A stretch of 64,000 bases of DNA. It comes from Labyrinthula sp. Ha (taxonomy: Eukaryota > Sar > Bigyra > Labyrinthulida > Labyrinthulaceae). The translations under genes and the position numbers were made by a program. Below, piece by piece: positions 52,264-64,000 of the stretch. Each line of letters opens with the position of its first letter. Position 1 is the stretch's first letter. Below the pieces are notes generated by a model, which saw nothing but the letters and a program-made list of their open reading frames with translations, was not told where the DNA came from and ran no database searches. The stretch lies in contig JAALGZ010000012.1 in the NCBI GenBank assembly GCA_015227615.1, positions 992,001 through 1,056,000 of the forward strand. The letters are read 5' to 3'.

Positions 52264-55003
52264 TATTTTTTACAAAAACATGATCAACCAACACACTGAA
52301 TGAATATAGAAAAGAAACACTCATGCAATGGTTGCAATTGTGTAGAGTTTGAATAAGAAATATAATTAACACAAGCGTCTTTCTTAGAGGGAAGAATTAA
52401 CTTTGTTTGAGTTTGTAGAGATAATTTAGTGTGCTTTATTCTAATCTTAGATGCAGTACTCTGAATGAATTTAAGACATATTTCTGCATAATATTTTCAG
52501 GTAGTGCTACACAGAAAGAGAAAAGACTTCATCCCAACTCATAAAGGTAAGAAAGGAAAATGCTATTTCAAAGTTCAACATATAATTACAAAAATTCATC
52601 TTCCTAAGTTACTGGTTCCAAATAATAAAACATTTGAGTATTCAATTTCAGCAGGGCTTGTGAAATCTTATGAATGCTATAACAGAAAAACCTATTTTTT
52701 TGAGGAGAAATGAGGTTTCCTGGACTAGCAGGTGTCTAAGTCTACACTCTTAATAGGATAATCTGACTTAAAGGTTTATACAACTCAACACTTTATAGAA
52801 TAACCCAAGTTCGTAATAGATACAAAGGTATTGACACGATCTACGAAGCGCCATTGGTTTTCTCAATAAGAAATCCGGCTTCTCCTTTTTTCTGAAGTAG
52901 TATGTCTAAGAGTTTCTGTTTTCTTGATTTTTTCATTAGAAGCTAACGAAAGCTTTTATTCAAATATGTTTCTTTATCTTATTAATCCAAAGTTATAGGT
53001 CTCTAGGTCTTTTCTCTCACTTTGGAGAAACTTAGAATTTGTTCTACTTCTTAGTGTTATTGAGAATATATTTATTTTAAAGTTTATTCTCGAGATTATT
53101 TCTGTTGCATCGTTTCTTTGTTTATTGCTTACTCTTCTTAACTAGCCTTGTTCTGGATAAAGTTTTGACCTTACTTCGCCTGAGCGCCTAGGTAGTATCA
53201 CCTCGAAATCAACGAGCTTTCATTCCAAGATTAAAAAAGTTGTTTTTTTTTCTTTTGCAACAATTTTTATTTTTCTCGATATACTGAATAGTGAAAATTT
53301 ACTGATTTTGCAAGGGCTAAGTTCGTTCGGGGTGTGGCAGTCTGACTTTTATAATCCGGGGTATTCTTATACCACAGTCAGACAAGTAATTGTCCATATC
53401 GTCTATATTTGTGTACAGATACATATATATCACTCGAAAACCTGAAATAAATTAAAGAGTGTTTTAAAATGATATAAATAACGCCTTAAAACTCCTAGTA
53501 ATTATGGAGATATCGAAGCTTTACGATTTGTTGTTCCTGGTGCTTATGTATTAGTAAAGAAGTATTATGTAAAGTTGCACCAATTGTGCGGTAATGTAAC
53601 ATTGTGTTACAACTATGTAAAGTGTAAACACTCAATAAGGAGAGAGTCGTACACTCGACTGCTTAGTATCAGACTACCACTTTTTCATTTGGTAATTGCA
53701 TTTACAAAAATACAAATTTCACAAAGTTAAAAAATCAGAAACCATCAAAATTCAAAATTATTCTCAAAATGTCGAAAGATTGATGAACAATGATCAACAG
53801 ATGAACCAATGATAGATGTCCATCGTTCTGAAGTGAAGTCAAAAATATTATAGAAAGCAACATAATCTGATTCATTCAAGGCTTAAAAAGGAAATTTAAA
53901 AATTCTTTGTGGATTAAACTTGGGTTTAAGGCGAAATTTAGAGGATGAGAATATCAAGTGCGAAAGGATGTTCATAGATATGAGTTGAAGTGAACAAGAA
54001 CATGGAAAATAAAAGAAACAGATATACTCAAGGTTCCAGAAACATATTTACAAATTCTGTGGTAAATTAAACCTGAAAATTTAAACGCATTTTGGAGGAT
54101 ATAGACATTAACCAACGAACGATATTCATAGATGTGAACGGGATGTAAACAGGAACATAAAAACAACAGATTCATTATGTGGGCTCCTTTTGATAGAGCA
54201 ACCTAGTGTGAAAATAGAGTTTCCCAAAAATATATTTAAAGCTGATGCAAAATAAAAAAACAGTGAAAAGGAAAAAAAAAATCAGCCCAACCTGAAGAGG
54301 TTAATTGTTTTAAGCTCTTACAAGTTACTCAATGAAAAAGAAAGGTGAATCAGCAGTTGGAGTATAATGGTATTTTCTCTGCTGAGAGTACTCTTATTCG
54401 AATGGGTGACATCAAGTTTTCTTGCTGGAATGATAGTGAGTTAAATAAGTACATAAGGGAGCTTTAAGTTGTGATTATGCTCTTCAGTTTAGAGGTTAGG
54501 GATCAGAGTTTGGTTGGTCTTGGACGTCGATCATGTAAGCGAATGCAAAGGAAAAGCTCGTGTAATTACATTGAATTAAGCTCCACTTAATCATTCGCCT
54601 TGTTTCATAAAGGTTTCGTCTCGGCTTTCTTTTCCGAGGCGAGCTCAAATTGCTTGATGATTCCTGTGGTAAGGATTTATAAAAAATCGGAAAGCACTTC
54701 GTCTGTACTGTCTACAGAGCATCACACAGCTTCGCAACAGTTCTGACTTCATTTTTTCACCCTTCTTCGCTAATCTTTGTTTCTGTGCATAGTTCCCTGC
54801 ACACAAGAAAACTAGTTGAAAATATTTGATTGATGGCTTCGTTGGCAATTTCAACATTTTTTGAACTATGAAATCTTGGCCCTAAACTCCAGTCCCTAAG
54901 TGTTTGAAATTTCTATTCTCTCCAATTTTTTTAAAGCTGGAATATAAGGCGGATGACAATGAAAATCACATCTAGGAAACATATTAGCCTGGGCAATGTA
55001 TTT
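52264..55003. other. AT-rich interval with weak ORFs
   Basis: An ORF at 52504-52713 with Lys-rich composition follows a cag that could be a 3' splice site, so it may be an exon of the broken ROCO gene, but I cannot show it. The stretch 54500-54860 is less AT-rich and has a 70-codon minus ORF with no recognised motif. The rest holds nothing identifiable. Confidence 0.4.
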
Positions 55004-55288
55004 TCACCTTTGCTTGTGGAAAACTAGAGCATAACGCTGGCAAGACAGGTTCAAACTGAGCCATGAGGAACAAGAATATTTTAGATACAGAGTCCCATTC
55101 TCAACACTAAATTCAAGATTGAAATCAATATCCTGGTGATGAACCGTTTCTGCAGTGGCGTACTTTGAGTTCCCGTGATTCAAGGTTATGTAGCATCCAA
55201 ATACTTTTTCTAATTCCTTTGCCATTATAGCTCGTACTTGTTCAGTCACATCTGCTTCTTTCTGAACGAGATCCATGATTTTGGACAT
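55004..55288 (-). CDS. Small protein, weakly dynein-light-chain-like
   Basis: Ninety-four residues with an ATG start. The order 'AIMAKELEKVFG-CYITLNHGNSKYATAETVHH...FNLEF...GTLYLKYS' recalls the LC8 dynein light chain layout (helix, then strands with a central His and a final hydrophobic strand), but the hallmark residues of LC8 are not clearly present. The protein ends with a short Ser/Cys-rich tail. If genuine it would be a divergent axonemal or cargo-binding light chain. It may also be an unrelated or decayed gene in this gene-poor area. Confidence 0.3.
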   Translation of the reverse strand: MSKIMDLVQKEADVTEQVRAIMAKELEKVFGCYITLNHGNSKYATAETVHHQDIDFNLEFSVENGTLYLKYSCSSWLSLNLSCQRYALVFHKQR

Positions 55289-58200
55289 GGCTTCATGCTG
55301 CTATCTCTCCACGGTTTGATCATGATATTCTAGAAGTTGATAAGGAGTTTTGAACTTCAGCGATTATGTTATCCCCCCCCCCCTTTTTTTAAACATTGAA
55401 TGGAACGACTTATGTTATTGGGTCTATCTATGAGTATGTGTCAAATTTCTGCTGGTGTGGGCACAGCATAGCGTTTTCTTTATTCTTATTGAACTGTTTA
55501 GGTAGCTTTGTTGATGTTTCTGCTGGTGAATATGTAGTAAGTTTTAAATACGAGTTTGAAGAGCTTCTTCCAAATCAAATCAATGAAAAAGAGCGTTTTA
55601 CAACTTGATCTTAAAGTGCAGAAATTCTTCACCTGAAAGACCTATGAAGCTGAGCCCAATGTAGTTGCAAAGTCCTTAATGCATCGATCGTGGGTAGCTT
55701 TTAACTATGCTGTAGCATTAGCTAGAGTTGGTTTCCTATCACTCCTAACTACAGAAGGATGAGTTTGGCTAAGATCCTTGAGATCACGTACTACCTCGCA
55801 AAATTTGTTTCCATAAAAGTGCAGTTGAAATTAATAGTGCATAAAAACAGTCAATGCCGATAGGAAACATCGCCAGTAATTGATATCTTGCAAGGCAATG
55901 TGTCGTATCTATCTAAATCGAGTCTTAATAGATTCTTGTTAACTCTTCTTATACAGGTTCTTGAAAATTTTGGCCTTATACTGTCCTTTTACCTGTTTTT
56001 GTATTATTGAAATATAGTTCAAACGTGCCGAATCTACTGAGACAACTTGTTCCCCATTTCATCAATCTACTCATATTGGTATCTCCAGATAACTTTTTTC
56101 ATATCTAGTTTTTTGCATGACGCTTCTATCAAGATCTTTTTCAAAATAAACCGGAAGAAATCTTTCATGAAGTGTTAAAATGGCACCAATGATTTTGATC
56201 TCAATGAACCAAAGTATTTCAAAGAATCTAAATTTATCATGAAAGACGTAATTATCGCAATTTCCTTGCTTAGGGCTTTATTCGACTTCTAATCATTAAT
56301 TTTTTGCTGAAATTGATCTAAGAATATACTTAGACGGTTTAGGAACAAACTTACTATTATCATCTTAGACAGAATTAGCACTTTCAGTGCATTGAAGGTT
56401 ATATACTTTTGCTATCCTACTTATTGCACCAAGGTTTTGATCACTTTAATTAAATGAAAACTACTGGGGCTCTCTTTTCTTAATCCATATTGACCTATAG
56501 TAAATTTTACAAAGGTTTTTAGTTTCTCAATGAGGGTAATGTCTTGAGTGTCTTTCCATTGAATTGATTTGATGGCATAGTGCTCGTTTTAGTGGATTAT
56601 TGGAAGTAGTATCATCCCGTCTTTGATGATTTCGCTTTTGTTTATGTTTTTACTTTTCCCGTATATTAATTTTGGATATGCTGCCCTATACCCCATTCAA
56701 CTAATCAAAATAAGTGCAGTACAATGTTCCAGGGTAAAAAAAATCACATTGCCGTGGCGGAGGTTTTCTGACTCCAGAATCAGGTATCTTCCTGTTTTTA
56801 TTTGCCTGTACAAGGCCCCGAAACAATATTTTCCATACTTGAACGAAGTCAACTATATACAGAATATTTGATTTTCCAGAGTTAGACAAAAATCTTAGGT
56901 GTATACAAATTATTTTGATCCAATCCCAAAGCAAAATTAGGAACAAAAACTATGCAAAAAGAATAATTCCATGGAGAAAACACTTAGAAAAAGCGTCTAA
57001 ATCTTTAAGAATCAAATCAAGCTGAAGCGTTACTAAATATACTGAAGTTAACTAATACTTCAAAAAACAATTACAGTCCTTAAGAGCTGTTGTAAACTCG
57101 CATCAATAAGATCAAAAGAACAAAATAGTCTCTCACGACTACAAAAACCGTTGCAGGAATATTGCTAAGTTCTTGAAATTTATCAATAAGAACACTTTGT
57201 ACTTTGAACAAGAAAGGGTTGGCCTTGTATTCTCAGAAGCAACATCAAATAACACTCAAGATGTCTGATGATGTTTGAGCAGTTTCAATAGAACCATAGA
57301 CTACAATTCAAACATAGCTTCCCCCCAGTCTACCTTGAAATGAACCGTTCTAACATTCAAATTGTCTGATTGATAAAATATAGAAAAGTGATTTGATAAG
57401 GTTGTCTTCCGAAAACATTAGTTTCAAAAGCAAATTTTTATTCAAGTACACATATGTTGCATGTAAAGTACATTTGAAGGGTATGTGTGGCATGTATCAA
57501 GTTATGACCTCGCTTAATAACTTATAAGAAGATGTAATCATTACATATACATTAGATTTACAGAAATTGTAGTAACATTTTGCATAAATAGAATTTTTTG
57601 AAATATAGCTGATATATATCGGTGTATGAAGGGGATATACGCTTCATGGAATAATGGTTTGACTTTTCTATTATCGCCTTCATTCTAACTTTATCCTTCA
57701 AAATGCAAATTTCTGCTAATGCATTATAAAGACTCTATCCTCAAGCGATCACAACTTCTATCAAAATTTTAATACAAAATGTTTTATATGTGACCGTACT
57801 TTATTCTGCATTTAGTGCAGTTTCAGGGCATATATGCTTTGGATTTTCTTAATTCACATAGTGGTCACTCCACAATACTAAATCCAGAATATTGAACGAA
57901 GGAATCTTGTTTTTTCAATTTCAGGTAATGCATATAGAGAATTTAAATTCCTTAACAGCGTGTAAGTACTACATTACATAAGAACACCGAATTCTGGCTT
58001 ACTATGATGCTATCATCTCTGTAACGGTTGTTTTTAAGGTAGAACATAAGATTATGCTATTAGATTTTCCATTTAAACCTCTTAAACATATATTTTTCTT
58101 TTATAATATGTCTTAATTTAGTTTCTTTATGATGTGTCATGCTACACGCCTAGTGCAGAAACATATCTTTTAAGATCTTGTGAACCTAAGCTCATGTTAA

Positions 58201-61200
58201 TGCGCGAGTTGAGTTACTGTTAGATCGGGTCATACAAAATATCATTCAACCTAAAAATTATATTTTTTTTTCACTTATAGTTTCAAGTGTAGTTACTTCT
58301 GGTTCTAAAATTGTATCCCAAACTAAGTATGATTTAAAATTTCGACTTAACTAGATTCTTTAACAAGATAGAAAAACTTCCATTCTATGCTTTGTAGAGA
58401 AAACGGACAAAAGTATGGGAATAGTATTCTTGAGTAAAATCTAAATTAAGAAAAGATAATGTAGAGTTTGTAATAAGGCCACATAATTCTACCATGGAAA
58501 GAATCTCCGTTCACGGAGAGCAAGAGAATCAGTTAATCAGGTTCGTATGCGTCAATTTTTGTTCTGTCGTGACTTTTCATGTTATCAAGCTACTTGAATT
58601 GTCAAATCAGTAGAAATTTTAAGATTACAGAACCGGGATAAACCAGAAATGAGCCACATAAAACCAATGGTGCTCATCAGTCATGGTCTTTCAAAGGTAT
58701 TTTTCAGATGACTAACAAAATAATCTGTTTGGACATGTATGTACCTAGAGGATAAACTTTATGGTCCAGCGATTCACATAAGTTACCGTAAATGTATATT
58801 CACATGATCATGTATCAGAGTAGTATGATTCCTTAGATAATTGCCATCTATCATTACTAAGTTACTAATCCTAAGCATGTATTTTCCTTATATACTCAGT
58901 TAACATGATATCACTACAGTTAGAGAATTCATGGTAACCAGACATTCCTTAAGTGCTTAGCTCTACTATATATATGGGTTACAGCTTCAATAAAGGTAAA
59001 GACATCTTATTGGATTTCTTAACAGCAATCTAGGGTGAATCAGCTACATCTTATGTATACTAATTACATATCCATCATGCGGACCGTACACACGTTGAAA
59101 GCCCTATTGGTTCATCGTTTCATTTCTAATCAAGCGAACAAAAATTAGATCTATTTGTAAGTAACTCCTTAGTAAGCAATGAATAACTTGGAAAAGGTGC
59201 TTCAATGTGCAATATGATATATACCACAATATTCTCGGTAAGTACCGATAATGACGGGGTTCTAGTGGAGGATAAAACTGAAACAGAACAATTCATTATG
59301 ACTGCAACTATTGATTGAAAGAGATTAATTTAAAATTAATATTCTAATGAAGGCTAGTTGTTACTAAGCTAGTTTACAATTGCCGGAAAGCTTAAATATA
59401 TTAAGAAAAAAAACAGAAACATTCTCAAAGACATCACCATGAATGAACCGCCTACGACTAGTCTTATATTGACATTGCGACGGTGTTGGCAAAGTGAAGA
59501 AAATACACAACTTCAGCCTAATTAATTAACTATTGAAAAACGCTGAACTAGCTAGCTCTAACATATTTATCGAGAAAATCATTTTCCATAAAGCCTCATA
59601 ATTAAGGTAACAAGGAAAACATAAGTTTTATCAAATCCCGCAAAATAACAAAGCCCTGGTCTATATGGAGTCTAGATCAAGTACTCAAATATATATCATA
59701 ATCACACGAAGATATGATTTGTAGACCACACAACTTCACCGAGTGGAGAGGTTAAGATAATATTAACTCAAGAGATGCCTTAACGGAAAATTCTTTGCAT
59801 ATGCAAACAAAAAAGCAGAAAAACGATGTCTCTAACCACAACCTTATATTCTTTTAAAAGTTTAACTCAATCCTCGAACAAGGATTATAATTAGCTTTCC
59901 AAAACCTATGTTTCTCCTATTCCTACTCACCAGATATATTTCGGAGAGAGCAGGTAGTCTAATCAGAAATTTCAAGCTCTTATTACCATCACTGAGGAGT
60001 ATCAGTATAAGAGCTAGTTACGTATTTCCCTTTTCAACAATGATTTTTTTCGAATATTTCTTACTCGAGTTATCATACAGGCATTTATAGGGTGCCAAAT
60101 GGCGGAAAATACTCACAAACTTACTATAATCATTCGCATGGAGCCACTGTTAGTGCAGAATGCCGAATTCTACAATGAAACGTTTGGATAGTGCAAGGAT
60201 ATACACCTTAGTAAACAAGACTGTTATGTACTATAGAGTAATTAGTAAATATTAACTAGGCGCAAAATGATATATCATCGCAGAAATATAACTTCTGAGA
60301 TAGAAGGCTACAACTGATAAGAATATAAAGTTTTTATGTCTGCTACCAGCGACCAAATAATATAGGTGTATTTACGATTTTTGGCTTTCAAGGGTTTTCC
60401 TCGTGCCCAACACAATCATTATCCTTCTAAGTCCATCTTATACATCAAAAATAGTTCGTTTTCTTAAATAAATTTTCACAGTTGTAGTTTTATCTAATTT
60501 AATTTACGTGACAATTGCCGTTATTCAGAAGCAGTGATGAAGAAAATATCTGGTTCTTACATTCAAATATAACATTTTCATAAGATATCTGGTCATATAA
60601 AAGGGTTTAACAAGCTCTTGGTACTTAACTAGGACTAGAATTTTATTATCAATAAAATACTATTTTTAACACTATCACAGTAATACAATACTATTATGAA
60701 TGCTGCCACAGATACCCTTATGTGTAACTACCCCTTATGTACAACAGACATTTTCTGTTGATTTGTTGAGGTATTTACTAGATAATACCTCCCTTCTAAT
60801 AAGATTTAGATATTAGCATGATCACGTAAGAAAAAAATATAAATGAAAACCAGTAATATTGAGAAAAACAGGCACATATCGACATTCCTTTGGATAAACT
60901 GTGGTTCAATCTAGTAAGAATGTATTAAGTATGAAACATCATGCCAGCAAAATGCTGAAACCACACTGATCTTTCTCGGTAAAGAATTCGCTAAATGCAT
61001 CATTAACATTAAAGAAGGAAATGACAGCAACAATGAACCCGGATCTAAGGAAATAATGGTTCCAGTACTAGGCAAGTTTAGAGTAAATTAATAAAAGAAC
61101 ACACCGTCCAACCTTATCACAAAAGTTGGATAATACACGACTGGTTAGAAATAACTGGTACCTTAACTTTCACTGAATTTCCAACATACGTTTAGACCAA

Positions 61201-63685
61201 AGCGAGCCATTAGGCTTAGGTTTAAACTAGTGTTAAAATCACTAAATATGAAAACTCTGTATGAACCCACTAGAAGGGCAAAGAGTTGAACACTCATCAT
61301 TCTTCATATACAAAGTGTTTGTAGGTCTCATTGAGGAAGTCGATCAAAAATTCACAACCTAAGCTCCTCATATTTAGTTCAAGGGTGTCCAAAACCGTAG
61401 TATCGGTTCTTTATGGATGAGCTAAAGAACATATAGACAAAACATTCCTCTATATTCTTACACTCTTCCAAAAGACACCGTAAAAAACAATATAATGTAA
61501 CCTGGAAGTTTCAGAACAGAAGCAAAATATCAAAATTGAATCAAGAAAACAAGTAGTACAAAAAAATAAGTGCTAAAACTCAACGCTCTCCTCTACTCTT
61601 TCCATACATCTAAGAGCTCACAATTTAGATATCAACAGGTTGGGTATTATGTTTATCTCGTTCTTTTCTCTATTTACCTAACCACGGTTGAGAAGACTTT
61701 AATCATTGAAGAATGTATTTGGAATTCAGAGACAGTGCTACTCAGGAGAAAAGATTTTGTAGATCCTTCGTAGAGTGGCAATATAAACATTTTCTTACCA
61801 ATTGAAAAAGATTCAGTAAGAAGTAGATTAATTTAATTGACACAGTAAAATTTTGACAGATTTAACGGCAAGACAAAAACTAACCCCAACTACACCAACT
61901 TGGCAACTCCTTGGTTTTGAACTTGCTGAGCGATCCTGAAGCTCGCATCTGAAGTATGTGCAATGGTTAACTATATATTAGAAATTGGTCACAGCCAGTG
62001 ACTAACTCATTAGTTCATTCAAACAGCTTCTTGTTCCAGTGAACCAATTTGTCAAACATATCAATTATCTTAGCTTTTGTTTATGAGAACATATTGAATC
62101 ATTCATTTTGGGATTAAATTTTGTGAGCCGACCAAATCCTAAAAAATTAATGTTGGAAAAGAGAATAGGTTTTTTCGTCTAACATCTTATATTCTGAACT
62201 TTATAATCACTCCGTCTCAGGTCAAACTTGATAATAAAAGAGTTGCCCAATTTGTTTACTTCAAGAATATGGATCTCGACTACGTGATAAACTGTGTCTA
62301 GTATATTTTAATTAAGAATCTCTAACTATCAAAAATTTTCAAGGGAATGCACTTGAGACAAGTTAGTTTAGAATAGAATTTTTGAATTCTTCACATTAAT
62401 TTATTATTAAAAAGTTTTGACAAATCAGTACCTTAGATGCCATGTTAACGTTTCTCAAATGATTTCCGTAAACCGTCAGCAGGTTTAGATTGTTAAATTT
62501 TCGTGAGATTCGTGTCTCTTAGTTTCACGGTGAGAGGAAATGCATCGTGACTACAGAAGCGCAAAGAGGTTGCATATTATTAATAATCCATGGAGATTTA
62601 AGCGCTGGTTCCAGGTCCATACCCAATTAAGCTGAAAAAGCTGAAAATTTTTACTAGTAAGAGCTAAGTGGTATCTTTTTCTTAAATAATGTCCTAGATT
62701 TTAAAGTGCTATTCTGGGTCTTTGTAGTTAGATTACTTTGCACAAGCAAGAAATCGATTTGTTTCTGCGTTTCATCATGATTTTAGCCCATTTCCATGTT
62801 ACTTTCTACATTCGAGGTAGGAGGGTGTGTCTTCAATGAGGGAGTTATGCTGTCCAATTTATCAATTACAAGTTCTTGCAATGACAACTTTAGGTATCAT
62901 CCACGCAAGTGCCATGACTTTCAGTAGAATACTATCTGAGGTCATTCTTATCTGCTTGGTTAAAGTATAAGATTCATACTAACCACTGGTTAGCAGTTTT
63001 CCAAACTGGGTTGAAGGAATGTTTGGTCTACCTCTCTGTTTGAGTCTCCAACCTCTAGCTCCCATGGATGATCACCACACATGGGTGCTGTTCATACTTC
63101 TCTTGTCTTAAAAGTTGCATACGCTATTTTTGTATGGTTAGGAGGATAACTTGGTACACGTTTTCTTAGTATAATGTCCAACAAAGCGTGCCTCCATAAA
63201 GAGATTATAAAAGAGTAGCACCTGAAAAAGAGCTAAGTGTAACTAAACTCTTTGCAACATTAGAAAGAGGATTTATTTCCAACTTGATCAATGATTAATA
63301 TGATATTTTTTTTCATCACGAAACCAAATGGCTCTCTCCACATCAATTGGGACATCTGCACAACCAGTTACCAAGAAAAAATAGAAATAGATGGAGTTTC
63401 AACATGAAAATTCCAAAAGCTTTTAGTCCAAGATTTTCCAAACGAAGTTGCAGATATATTTATTAAGCACCCTAGAATATTTTATCAAGTGGGCCTAAGC
63501 AAATAATGTTAGTTATGGCAGTTTATATTGAGAACCCTGGAAACAGGGACATTCCGGGCTTGAACAACATCCATGTACTGAATCGAAAAAACCAACTACA
63601 AGATTCATACTGGAAATAGAATTGGGTAATTTAACATTACTTAATACTCAAACTATACAAATATCCTAATCTACACATTAATATA
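55289..63685. other. 8.4-kb AT-rich gene desert
   Basis: A (C)12 run followed by T7 lies near 55373-55391. ORFs at 55396-55608 and 56623-56871 are short and without motifs. I found no repeat-family copy, transposon domain or RNA gene in the remainder. Confidence 0.5.
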
Positions 63686-64000
63686 TCATAATACATAACG
63701 TAATTTCCCAAATATTGTCCCGGCTTGCAACTCTCCCTCACGCCCAACAGAAACTTCTGACAGGGATTCCGTGTGTTTTGTTATTTGTACACAATTCTCA
63801 CCCCAAGTAAAATAAACAATTCCAAACAACGCCGAAATCATGGGGAAGAAAAAACTACTAAGGTATAAAAAAGAAGGGTATGTTAAACGCCAGGCACCAG
63901 AGAATAGGTCTGACTTAGCTAGGGTGAGCAAGGTGATTGTCAGCATAAAAAGTGGGGATTCGTACGATGACAGGTTTTGTCTTACCCGAGAGGGTTCTAG
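63686..64000 (-). CDS. 3' end of a membrane-protein gene running off the window
   Basis: An open minus-strand frame enters from the right edge with no stop and runs to 63686, giving at least 104 codons. It carries two hydrophobic segments (LFMLTITLLTLA and SFLYLSSFFFPMISALFGIVYF) separated by a polar loop, then a soluble tail with SLSEVSVGREGELQAG. Composition is protein-like and unlike the adjacent desert. The internal ATG at 63946 may not be the true start. I do not recognise the family. The exon boundary may lie just outside, because a ggtaag occurs at 63983-63988 on this strand. Confidence 0.5.
   Translation of the reverse strand, partial: LEPSRVRQNLSSYESPLFMLTITLLTLAKSDLFSGAWRLTYPSFLYLSSFFFPMISALFGIVYFTWGENCVQITKHTESLSEVSVGREGELQAGTIFGKLRYVL

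Noticed and set aside
53160-53260. Possible tRNA-like segment
   Set aside because: No A-box/B-box pair with correct spacing or cloverleaf could be folded.
56750-56792. Resemblance to 505-535 (gttttYtRactccRgaRtcagRta)
   Set aside because: Only about 25 bp with mismatches and no shared flanks; not enough to call a repeat copy.
1-64000. CRISPR arrays, prokaryotic operons, anti-phage systems
   Set aside because: Introns, nuclear gene families and the absence of spaced repeats show that this is eukaryotic nuclear DNA.

Overview
This is a window of nuclear DNA from an AT-rich, mitochondriate, peroxisome-bearing unicellular eukaryote. The evidence is genes for LSG1, IMP3, Mago nashi, PEX12, an ERD1/EXS protein, mitochondrial EF-G2 and UBA-UAS-UBX, together with GT-AG spliceosomal introns. 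TAA, TAG and TGA all act as stops. Almost every intron I can place by reading frame is only 28-35 nt long. The lineage cannot be fixed from sequence alone. A stramenopile or other 'chromalveolate' protist is my best guess, from the type of secreted Cys-rich protein and the oxalate/formate-type MFS carrier, but this is inference.

The window is a mosaic of very compact gene islands and AT-rich deserts. Island 1 (2.4-15.4 kb): a tiny ATP-synthase-f-like gene (-), a full-length ABCA transporter (+), mitochondrial EF-G2 (+) and an LRR-ROCO GTPase with huge insertions (-). Next comes a decayed Ty1/copia element (about 16.9-19.95 kb, -). Island 2 (20.05-25.2 kb): FrnE/DsbA-like oxidoreductase (+), LSG1 (-), an acidic LisH/FOP-like protein (-) and a four-exon MFS carrier (-). 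Island 3 (28.2-30.3 kb): a secreted Cys-rich protein (+) and an EXS-domain protein (-). Island 4 (36.2-43.6 kb): a nine-exon UBX protein (+), PEX12 (-), Mago nashi (+), a HAD-IIA phosphatase (-), IMP3 (+) and an orphan coiled-coil protein (-).

Between the islands lie deserts (25.2-28.2, 30.3-36.2, 43.6-49.8, 52.3-63.7 kb) with few or no recognisable genes. They hold two near-complete copies of an interspersed repeat with a palindromic end, a frameshifted second ROCO gene (49.8-52.3 kb), a few weak ORFs, and at the right edge the 3' end of a membrane-protein gene.

The genes are mostly housekeeping: ribosome biogenesis (IMP3, LSG1), the exon junction complex (Mago), mitochondrial translation and energy (EF-G2, F0 f-like), peroxisome import (PEX12), the ubiquitin/p97 pathway (UBX), Golgi function (EXS) and metabolite transport (ABCA, MFS). 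There is no operon-like functional clustering. Convergent pairs have only 4-9 bp between stop codons and divergent pairs 52-116 bp between start codons. I did not find a clear new multi-gene system. The most distinctive signals are the ultrashort introns with extreme gene packing, the expanded ROCO protein, Mago with an acidic insertion, and the hairpin-ended repeat.
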